From NCBI RefSeq assembly GCF_900105945.1, contig NZ_FNSO01000002.1:750349-814348 (forward strand): a stretch of 64,000 nucleotides of DNA. The letters are read 5' to 3'. The position numbers and the translations under genes were made by a program. This document shows, piece after piece, positions 57,011 to 64,000 of the stretch (its first letter is position 1; each line of letters starts with the position of its first letter). This stretch comes from Amycolatopsis tolypomycina. Lineage in GTDB: Bacteria > Actinomycetota > Actinomycetes > Mycobacteriales > Pseudonocardiaceae. Under the pieces are notes generated by a model. It had not been told where the DNA came from, did no database searches, and saw only the letters and a list, made by a program, of their open reading frames with translations.

Positions 57011-57688
57011 TCAGGGGGCGACGCGCTCGATGTGCCACCCGTCGTCGTTGCGCACGTACCGCAGCCGGTCGTGCATCCGGTCTTCCCGCCCCTGCCAGAA
57101 CTCGACCAGGTCCGGCCGGATCCGCCAGCCGCCCCAGTGTGGCGGTGCCGGGATGTGCTCCACGTCCGCGAAGCGCCGCTCGATCCCGTGCAGCGCGTTG
57201 TCCAGCGCGCGGCGGCCGTCGACCACGCGGGACTGCGGTGACGCCCAGGCGCCCAGCTGCGAACCGCGCGGACGCTGGGCCCAGTACTCCGCCGTCTCCT
57301 TGACGCCGACCTTCTCGACCTCGCCGCGGACGTGGACCTGGCGGTGCAGCGCGTACCAGGGGAACGTCACCGACGCGTACCGGGTCGCCGTCAGGTCGTG
57401 GCTCTTCGATGACGTGTAGTTCGTGTAGAACACGACGCCGCGGTCGTCGAGGCCCTTGCACAGGACCGTGCGGGACGACGGGCGGCCTTCGGCGTCCGCC
57501 GTCGCCAGCACCATGGCGTTCGGCTCCGCGATGCCCGCCGCGACCGCCTGGTTCAGCCAGCCCTGCAGCTGATCGGTCCAGGTGGCGGCGAGCGCGGTTT
57601 CGTCGAACGCCGCGCCGTCGTAGGCCACGCGCATTCCGGGAAGGCGTACTACGGCGTCTTCCACCTGGTCCTCGATCTCCGGCATCAT
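57011..57688 (-). CDS. pdxH: Pyridoxamine 5'-phosphate oxidase
   Basis: Makes pyridoxal 5'-phosphate from PNP or PMP with FMN. The 225-residue protein shows the FMN-binding SSRTVLCKGLDDRGVVFYTN, HRQVHVRGEVEKV, and C-terminal WQGREDRMHDRLRY followed by WHIERVAP. ATG 57688 has GGAGG 7 bases upstream. A TTG at 57694 is too near that site. The stop is seven bases inside from the IS5-like element, which did not cut the gene. Confidence 0.95.
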   Translation of the reverse strand: MMPEIEDQVEDAVVRLPGMRVAYDGAAFDETALAATWTDQLQGWLNQAVAAGIAEPNAMVLATADAEGRPSSRTVLCKGLDDRGVVFYTNYTSSKSHDLTATRYASVTFPWYALHRQVHVRGEVEKVGVKETAEYWAQRPRGSQLGAWASPQSRVVDGRRALDNALHGIERRFADVEHIPAPPHWGGWRIRPDLVEFWQGREDRMHDRLRYVRNDDGWHIERVAP

Positions 57689-57908
57689 CGCCAAACCTCC
57701 ACGCCCGGTCGGGGCATCAGTCGACTTCGGCTTTAGGGCACGTTAGGGCCTCGGGACCGGCAGCGGAACCCACCTAACGGTGACACCCGCCACCACCACG
57801 ACGTAACCGCTGGACAACAAGCCGTAACCGGCGCGTTACCTCCTGGACCAGGATCGATACAGGACGCACCTACCTTCGGCCCGTTCCCCACCACCCCCGG
57901 AGGCAGGC

Positions 57909-59582
57909 ATGACCGAGACCCTGTCCAGCGCCGAAAAGAGCGCCCCGCCGAAACGCCGGTACGCGCCGCTCGCGGCGAACGAAAACCGCGAGGACTACTC
58001 GCTGCGCTTCGCCGCTCATTCGTTCCGGAAATGGTCCCCGTTCGTGGTCGCGACGACGGCGCTGGGCGGCATCGCCTACCTCGCCGACTTCGCCATCGGC
58101 GCCAGCATCGTCCTCTCCTACGGCTTCACCTCCGGCGTGCTGGCGATCCTCGCCGCGGCCGTCGTCATCTTCGTGACCGGCGTGCCCATCGCGGCCGCCT
58201 GCGCGAAGTCCGGAGTGGACATGGACCTGCTGACCCGCGGAGCCGGCTTCGGCTACTTCGGTTCGACGCTGACCTCGCTCGTGTACGCGAGCTTCACCGT
58301 CATCTTCTTCTCGCTCGAGGGCTCGATCATGGGCCAGGCCTTCGAGCTCGCCCTCGGCATCCCGCTGCCCATCGGCTACCTGCTCGCCACGCTCATCGTG
58401 CTGCCCTTCGCGCTCTACGGCATGGGCGCGGTCGCGAAGATGCAGACCTGGACGCAGCCGCTGTGGATCGCCGGCCTGGTGCTGCCGTTCGTCGTCGTGC
58501 TGGTCCGGGAGCCCGGCAAGTTCGCCGAGTTCACCCAGTTCGGGGGTACCGAGGGGGCCGGCGCCGGGTTCTCGGCGATCGGGTTCGGCTTCGGCATGGG
58601 TGTCGCGCTGTCGCTGATCGGGCAGATCGGCGAACAGGCCGACTACCTGCGGTTCATGCCCGAAAAGACGGCGGAGAACAAGCGGTCGTGGTGGGCCGCC
58701 GTGCTCGCCGCCGGGCCCGGCTGGGTGCTCCTCGGCGCCGCGAAGCAGATCGGCGGCGCGCTGCTGGCCTTCCTCGCGCTCGGCGTCGTCGGGAAGACGC
58801 ACGCGCTGGAGCCGATCGCGCCGTACCTCGAAGCGGTGAAGCCGGCGCTCGGGCCGGTGGCGCTGACGTTCGCCGCGCTGTTCGTCGTCGTCTCGCAGAT
58901 CAAGATCAACACGACGAACGCCTACTCCGGCTCGCTGTCGTTCGCGAACTTCTTCTCCCGCGTGCTGCACAAGCACCCCGGCCGGGTCTGGTACGTGCTG
59001 GTCAACTGCGGGATCGCGCTCGCGCTGATGGAGTTCGGCGCGTTCGGGTTCCTCAACAAGATCCTCGGCTTCTACTCGAACGTCGCCATCGCGTGGATCG
59101 GCGCCGTCTGCGCCGACCTGGTGATCGCCAAGCCGCTGGGCCTCTCGCCGCGCTACATCGAGTTCAAGCGGGCCTACCTGCACAAGATCAACCCGGTCGG
59201 GTTCGGCTCGATGGTGGTCGCGTCGGCGGTGTCGATCGTGGCGTACTTCGGCGCGTTCGGGCAGTTCCTGGCCGCGTTCAGCCCGCTGCTCGCGCTGGTC
59301 ATCGCCGTCGTCCTGGTGCCGGTGCTGGCCGTGGCGACGAAGGGGAAGTACTACCTGGCGCGGGAGAACACCGTCGCCGGCCCGGACTCCGACGTCGACC
59401 TGCGCGCGACGCACACCTGCTCGGTCTGCGGCGACCCGTACGAGCTGCCGGACGTCGCCGACTGCGCGAAGCAGGACGGCCCGATCTGCTCGCTGTGCTG
59501 CACGCTCGACAACACCTGCCACGACGTGTGCCAGACGACCGGCCCGGTCGCGCTCGGCCTGCCCACGGTCCGGACGCCGTGA
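57909..59582 (+). CDS. NCS1-family purine/cytosine permease with cysteine-rich tail
   Basis: A 557-residue transporter of the purine-cytosine permease type. About 12 helices fill residues 45-465, with the family-like SFRKWSPFVVATTALGG and GIGFGFGMGVALSLIGQIG-type segments and ADYLRFMP. The C-terminal 70 residues are soluble, with THTCSVCGDPYELPDVADC and ICSLCCTLDNTCHDVC, eight cysteines that probably bind metal. That tail is not part of standard NCS1 carriers. Substrate unknown. Nitrogen compounds such as purines fit with the nearby urease. Confidence 0.8.
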   Translation: MTETLSSAEKSAPPKRRYAPLAANENREDYSLRFAAHSFRKWSPFVVATTALGGIAYLADFAIGASIVLSYGFTSGVLAILAAAVVIFVTGVPIAAACAKSGVDMDLLTRGAGFGYFGSTLTSLVYASFTVIFFSLEGSIMGQAFELALGIPLPIGYLLATLIVLPFALYGMGAVAKMQTWTQPLWIAGLVLPFVVVLVREPGKFAEFTQFGGTEGAGAGFSAIGFGFGMGVALSLIGQIGEQADYLRFMPEKTAENKRSWWAAVLAAGPGWVLLGAAKQIGGALLAFLALGVVGKTHALEPIAPYLEAVKPALGPVALTFAALFVVVSQIKINTTNAYSGSLSFANFFSRVLHKHPGRVWYVLVNCGIALALMEFGAFGFLNKILGFYSNVAIAWIGAVCADLVIAKPLGLSPRYIEFKRAYLHKINPVGFGSMVVASAVSIVAYFGAFGQFLAAFSPLLALVIAVVLVPVLAVATKGKYYLARENTVAGPDSDVDLRATHTCSVCGDPYELPDVADCAKQDGPICSLCCTLDNTCHDVCQTTGPVALGLPTVRTP

Positions 59583-59586
59583 CGTC

Positions 59587-59633
59587 CGTGAGGGCCCTTT
59601 CCCGGCACCGACTGCCGGGAAAGGGCCCTCACG
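59587..59633. terminator. Perfect 21-bp palindrome between convergent genes
   Basis: Positions 59587-59607 and 59613-59633 are exact reverse complements around CCGAC. The arms contain GTGAGGGCCCTTTCCCGGCA. It lies just after the permease stop, facing the TetR gene. It acts as, or resembles, a terminator for both, and is longer than usual. Confidence 0.8.
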
Positions 59634-59675
59634 TGAGCCGGCCTCCCCCCGGTTCCCCCTCCCGGCTCGACTCCT

Positions 59676-60337
59676 TCACGTTCGAGGGTGCCCCGGGGTT
59701 GCCCGGGAGTCCCGGGATTTTTCCGGCCGCATGATGGCCGCCAGCATCAACGCGCGCAGCTCCGCGCCGACGTCCTCCACCGGCAGCGGCGGCTCGTGCG
59801 CCTGCCACTCGCGCAGCAGGCCGGTGGCCGCGCCGACCAGGGCGATCGCCGTCAGCCGGTAGTTGCGGTCGGGCGCCGCGCCGTGCTCGGCCGCGCGGCG
59901 CGCCTCCGTCTCGATGAAGGTCGCCCAGCGGTCCACCCACACCTGGTGCTGCTCCTCCAGCTCCGCGCTGACGCCGACGGCTTCGACGTAGTTGAGCCGC
60001 GGCAGGCGCGGGTCGACGGTGACCGTGTCGATGAAGACGTCGAGCAGCGTGGCGATCCGGGTGACGGCGTCGGCTTCGGCGACCTTGTCGAGCGCGGCGG
60101 TGACGTGCTCCAGCGCGAGGCTGTTGATCCGGTCGTGCAGCGTGCGCAGGACGTCTTCCTTGCCGGTGAACTCCTCGTAGAAGTTCCGCGTGGACACCCC
60201 GGCGCGGGCGCACACCTCGGTGATCTTCGTCTGCCGGAAGCCGGCCGAGGTGAACAGCTCGAGGCCGGCCGCGAGCAGCCGCTCACGGCGGTCGGCGCGG
60301 CGTTGTTCGGGGCGACGCCGCCGTACGTGCGAGCCAA
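59676..60337 (-). pseudogene. TetR-family regulator with N-terminal frameshift
   Basis: The frame from about 60308 to 59676 encodes a TetR regulator (RRERLLAAGLELFTSAGFRQ, TKITEVCARAGVSTRNFYEE) and a helical ligand domain. The expected start, TTG 60337 with AAGGAGGAG upstream, reads ARTYGGVAP and then leaves frame at a run of four G (60309-60312 on +). One more base would join it in frame to give 220 residues. Hence a one-base deletion, real or technical. It is divergent from the lipase and may regulate it. Confidence 0.75.
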
Positions 60338-60426
60338 CGGTTGTCTCCTCCTTCTGAGGGATTGCCGGATCCTACCGGCCTGGCTAAATTGTGAAAACCT
60401 CGATTACCAAACAACCGGAGGCAACG

Positions 60427-61526
60427 ATGCTTCGTCGGTTACTGGTCGCCGTCGCGCTCCTTTTCGTGACAGCCGCCCCACGGCGCACGCGGAGCCGGGT
60501 GTCCTGTTGGAACAGAAGCCGACGACGGTGTTCGTCGGCCCGTTCCCGGCTCCCGTCAAGGCCTGGCACCTGCTGTACCGCTCGACCTCGGCGACCGGCG
60601 AGCCGAACGCCGTCTCCGGCACGCTGCTGGTGCCGCCGACGCCGTGGCTGCGCGGCGGCCCGCGGCCCCTGATCACGTACGCGGTGGGCACGCACGGCCT
60701 CGGCGACCAGTGCGCGCCGTCGAACCTGCTGGCCCACGGCATCGAGAACGAGAGCGCGCTGCTGGCGCAGGCGTTGTCGCAGGGCTGGGCCGTCGTGGTC
60801 ACCGACTACGAAGGGCTCGGCACGCCGGGCACGCACACGTACGCGGTCGGGCAGTCCGAAGGCCGCGCGGTGCTCGACGCGGCACGGGCCGCCTCCCGGG
60901 TGGCCGGCGCGGGCCTGTCCCCGTCCGGCCCGGTGGGCGTGTTCGGGTATTCGCAGGGCGGGCAGGCCGCGGCGTGGGCGGCCGAGCTGCAGGGGACGTA
61001 CGCGCCTTCGCTGAACGTGGTCGGGGTGGCGGCCGGCGGTGTCCCTGCCGACCTGAACGCGGTGTTCGCGTCCAACGACGGCGGCGCGGCGTTCGGCTTG
61101 GTGCTGGGCGCGGCCACGGGCTTCGCGGCGGCGTACCCGGACGTGCCGTTCGCGTCGATCCTCAACGACCGCGGCCGCGAGGCGGTGGCCAGGGTGTCGA
61201 AGGCGTGCACGGTGGAGCTGGGCGCGGCGGCACCGTTCGCGCACCTGCAGGACTTCGTGACGGTGCCGGACCCGATCCACGAGCCCCACTGGCAGGCGCG
61301 GCTCGCGGAGAACTACCTGGGCACGACGGCCCCGAAGCCGCCGGTGTACCTGTACCACGGGACGTTGGACGAGCTGATCCCGTTCAGCGTCGGCACGGCG
61401 TTGCGCGACCGCTGGAAGTCCTTGGGCGCGAAGGTGACGTGGCAGGAGTTCCCGCTGCTGGAGCACATCGGGGGCGTGTCGATCGGCGGCCCGGCGGCGA
61501 TGACCTGGCTGGGCACCAAGTTCTGA
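60427..61526 (+). pseudogene. Secreted lipase/esterase (LIP family) with frameshift in signal peptide
   Basis: An alpha/beta hydrolase of the secretory lipase type. Nucleophile FGYSQGGQAAAWAAE, acid HGTLDELIPF and His in LLEHIGGVSIGG. ATG 60427 has GGAGG 5 bases upstream and starts a signal peptide (LRRLLVAVALLFVTAAP). The frame then changes at the CCCC run 60476-60479. One extra C would continue TAHAEPGVLLEQKPTTVF. The remainder to 61526 is open. A single-base loss, likely a sequencing error. Confidence 0.8.
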
Positions 61527-61568
61527 AAACTGTCGGTGCCCCCCGGTAGCGTGGAAAACGGGGGCTGC

Positions 61569-62264
61569 TCAGAACGGCCGCAGCGCGGTGACCGCGTCCG
61601 GGGCAAGGGAAGTGGTGAGGGTGCCGCCCGCAGCGAGGGGGCTGCGGGACCACCACTCACCCGACGCCGCCGGCCGTTCCGGCCCGCCGACCTCCAGGTC
61701 CGTGGCCAGCACCCGGCGGCCCGCCAGCACGGCCAAGCTCCCGTCCAAGCCCGCGTCCCCCACCGAAAGCGTCTGCCGGAGCACCGGAGTCCCGGCCCGG
61801 ACCACGTCCAAAGTGGTCACCAGCGAGCCCGGCTTCTCCCCGGCCCGCCCCAGCACCAGCACCTCGCGCGTGTGCAGATACGCATCAGGCGCCAGCAAGG
61901 CCCGGAACACCGCGTGGTGCCGGGCCCGCGCGGTGATCACCGTCGGCTCGGGCAGATACTCCAACGAACCGCCATCCTCCACCACCACATCCACAGTGGA
62001 CAGTGACGACTCACCGTGCAGGCCGGGCAGAGCCAACGTGGCCGCCACCCCCGACAGCCGGAGAGAGGCGCCCGGTCCGACGTGGACGGACAACAGCAGG
62101 TCGTCCCCGCCCAGCGGCGACGTCGCCGAGTTGACCAGGTGCACCACGGCCGTCGAACCCGGACGTCGCCGCGGGAACAACGTCAGCGGCGCCATCGAAC
62201 GCAGCTCCCGCAGCACCGTCCGCGTACCGTCGAAGCACGCGGTCAGCCGGGCGTGGGCCTTCAC
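61569..62264 (-). CDS. ureD: Urease accessory protein UreD
   Basis: UreD (UreH) forms, with UreF and UreG, the complex that loads nickel into apo-urease. The 231-residue protein shows [40 protein letters not shown] and [13 protein letters not shown] 62264 overlaps the ureG stop by four bases (GTGA), so the reading frame from further upstream is not used. It is the last gene of ureC-ureF-ureG-ureD, and it is the one gene of the four without a frameshift. Confidence 0.9.
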   Translation of the reverse strand: MKAHARLTACFDGTRTVLRELRSMAPLTLFPRRRPGSTAVVHLVNSATSPLGGDDLLLSVHVGPGASLRLSGVAATLALPGLHGESSLSTVDVVVEDGGSLEYLPEPTVITARARHHAVFRALLAPDAYLHTREVLVLGRAGEKPGSLVTTLDVVRAGTPVLRQTLSVGDAGLDGSLAVLAGRRVLATDLEVGGPERPAASGEWWSRSPLAAGGTLTTSLAPDAVTALRPF

Positions 62265-62949
62265 AGCAGCGAACGGACCCAGTCGGCCACCGCCGGCGCG
62301 TCCGGGGTGTCCACAAGGGACTGTGTGATCACCGGCAACGAGCCGCGCATCCGGTGCGCGTCCGACGTCATCACTTCCATGTCCGCGCCGACCAGGTGGG
62401 CGATGTCGATCTTGTTGATCACCAGCAGGTCCGCCGTCGTGACGCCGGGGCCGCCCTTGCGCGGCACCTTGTCGCCGCCCCGCGACGTCGACCACGAAGA
62501 TCTGGCTGTCCGCCAGGCCGCGGCTGAACACCGCCGTCAGGTTGTCGCCGCCGCTCTCGATGATCACCAGGTCGAGGCCGGGGAACTTCTCCTCCAGCCG
62601 CTCGACCGCGTCGAGGTTCGCGGTGATGTCGTCGCGGATCGCCGTGTGCGGGCACGCGCCCGTCTGCACCGCCTCGATCCGCTCCGGGTCCAGCACCCCG
62701 CGCGACGCAGGAAGTCCGCGTCTTCGGTCGTGTAGATGTCGTTCGTGACGACGGCGAGCCGGATCTCGTCGCCGAGTGCGCGCACAGCGCCGCGGTCAGC
62801 GCCGTCTTGCCCGAGCCGACCGGGCCGCCGATGCCGATCCGGTAAGCGCGGCCCGCGGTGGGTGCGGCGTCGTAGTGGTCGGGTTCCGCCGCCGTCGGGT
62901 CGAAGTTGACCTCGTGGAAGTGCCCGTGACCGTGGCCTTCAGCTGGCAA
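62261..62949 (-). pseudogene. ureG: Urease accessory GTPase UreG, three frameshifts
   Basis: UreG is the SIMIBI GTPase that drives nickel delivery. Pieces in three frames read in order: [29 protein letters not shown] (P-loop), [80 protein letters not shown]. Frames change near 62780 (one base lost), 62696-62699 (one lost) and 62478-62481 (one gained). Net repair gives exactly 230 codons. TTG 62949 is the start, overlapping the ureF end. Confidence 0.85.
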
Positions 62950-63611
62950 AGAGACGCACCTCTTCCTGGTGGTGCCGGGCGTGCGCCTCGGCGAACAGAT
63001 CCAACGCCGGCGACCCCGGCGACGGCAGTGCCGCCGGGTCGTCACCGGCCACGGCAGCGGCTTCCGCACAGACGGAAGCAAGATCCAGACGGGCAACGAC
63101 GGCGTTGACGGCGAAACGGGTCCAGCCCCAGCAGCCGGACCGCGGCACTCGCCGGGCCGCTCACCGACAGGTAGGCGGCCGCCATCGCGGCGTCGTACGG
63201 CGTCCCGCCCGCGACACCGACCAGCGCACCCAGGATGATCGGGTGGTGTGGCCGCGGCGTCTCGGCCAGCAGACCCGCCAAGACAGGCGAAGGCCACGCG
63301 ATCCGCCCGGCCCGCGCGGTCCCGCGGCCTTGGGCGCGCGAAGCCTCGCGCTGCGCGAGCGACGGGGTGCGCGCATCCAGCTCACTGTCCAAAAGCGACC
63401 AGTTCCCCTGGTTGACCGCAGCGTGCGCCGCAGCCGCCGCGAACACCGCCGCCAGGGAACCCGCCGTCCGCAACCGTCCGGAAAGGAATCCCGGCAGGTC
63501 GCGCACCGACGTGACCAGGCGGCGGGAAACGACCCTCTCCAACCCGCCACTGTGGACGTGACCGCCGCCGGGAAACCGGGAGTCCGCGAGAATCAGTGCC
63601 GAAAGGTCCAT
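62939..63611 (-). pseudogene. ureF: Urease accessory protein UreF, one frameshift
   Basis: UreF gates UreG within the nickel-loading complex. It starts at ATG 63611 with LSALILADSRFPGGGHVHSG and continues to AAYLSVSGPASAAVRLLGLD. Near 63114-63116 an extra T (- strand) shifts the frame. The proper end AVNAVVARLDLASVCAEAAA to HQEEVRLFAS is in another frame. Removing one base gives 224 codons. It overlaps ureC by one base (TGATG) and ureG by 11. Confidence 0.85.
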
Positions 63612-64000
63612 CAGAACAGGAAGTACCTTTGTGCCATCGGCAGTTCCGTCACCGGCTGCGGTTCGATCAGCTCCCCGTCGACGTGCACGGCGAAGCTGTC
63701 CGGCTCGACGCGGACGTCCGGCGTCGCGTCGTTGAGCACCATGTCGGCCTTGGTCCGCGCGCGCATGTTCGACACGGCGACCAGCGGCCGGGTGATGCCG
63801 AACGTCTCGCGCAGGCCACTGTCCAAAGCGGACGGAGCGACGAAGTGCAGGCTCAGCGCCGCGCCGATCGACGCGCCGAACATCGGCCGGCGAGCACCGG
63901 CTGCGGCGTCGGGATGGACGCGTTTCGCGTCGCCCATCGCGCCCACGCCGGGAAGCCGCCCTTCAGCACCACGTGCGGGCGGACGCCGAAGAACTTCGGC
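63611..64000 (-). pseudogene. ureC: Urease alpha subunit UreC, 3' end only, one frameshift
   Basis: The C-terminal end of the nickel enzyme urease, cut by the window edge. It reads [18 protein letters not shown], then, after a shift at about 63942-63945 (three G where four are expected on - strand), GAMGDA and [20 protein letters not shown], ending PVTELPMAQRYFLF. The active-site part is outside the window. Confidence 0.85.

Overview
The window reads as chromosome of a high-GC actinomycete of the Pseudonocardiaceae, most likely an Amycolatopsis-type organism. Reasons: very strong G/C at third codon positions, many GTG and TTG starts, actinobacterial ribosomal-protein variants (short-LID Adk, cysteine-free S4, acidic C-terminal tails on L17 and RpoA), type VII secretion genes and LAxTG surface-protein architecture. 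Genus level is an inference from overall style, not a measurement.

Layout. 0-2.6 kb: the tail of a type VII secretion (ESX) locus on the + strand, with a collagen-like EccE, a 26-codon minigene and an unknown protein. 2.6-27.7 kb: almost the whole translation and transcription core on the - strand. In order of transcription these are rpsL-rpsG-fusA-tuf; rpsJ through rplO (S10 plus spc operons, closed by a strong hairpin); a wedge of two paralogous membrane proteins and a LysE exporter; secY-adk-map; and infA-rpmJ-rpsM-rpsK-rpsD-rpoA-rplQ-truA. 28-31.3 kb: a + strand cassette of YbaB, an EspC-like small protein, a WXG-like large protein and a membrane-anchored unknown, probably a type VII secretion substrate set. 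31.3-35.6 kb: a - strand operon of a secreted SBP56-type beta-propeller, an 8-TM membrane protein with a large external domain and two tiny secreted proteins. 35.9-41 kb: a zinc-ribbon protein, an MFS exporter divergent from an Lrp/AsnC regulator, a secreted VanX-like dipeptidase and a sortase-anchored surface protein. 41.1-48.7 kb: rpoC and rpoB. 48.7-49.97 kb: non-coding, with a 62-bp minisatellite. 50-53.7 kb: a LuxR regulator, an aberrant type II dehydroquinase and a cytochrome P450. 53.7-57.0 kb: an IS982-like element and an IS5-like element that itself carries an IS3 element. 57.0-61.5 kb: pdxH, an NCS1 permease with a cysteine-rich tail, a TetR regulator and a secreted lipase. 61.5-64 kb: urease genes ureD, ureG, ureF and the end of ureC.

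The most interesting observation is RpoB: the rifamycin-binding segment carries Gln and Asn at the positions equivalent to E. coli Asp516 and Ser531, the classical target-site resistance positions. It lies 1.3 kb from a LuxR regulator, a dehydroquinase homologue lacking the conserved active-site His, and a P450, which are gene types found in ansamycin (rifamycin) pathways. No PKS or AHBA synthase is in the window, so any link to rifamycin is a hypothesis.

A caution on quality: from about 60.3 kb to the end, five genes in a row carry single-base frameshifts, mostly in C/G runs, while I found none earlier. This looks like sequencing error at a contig end, though decay is possible. Three families of palindromic intergenic repeats, nested insertion sequences and apparently missing standard start codons (truA) are listed separately.
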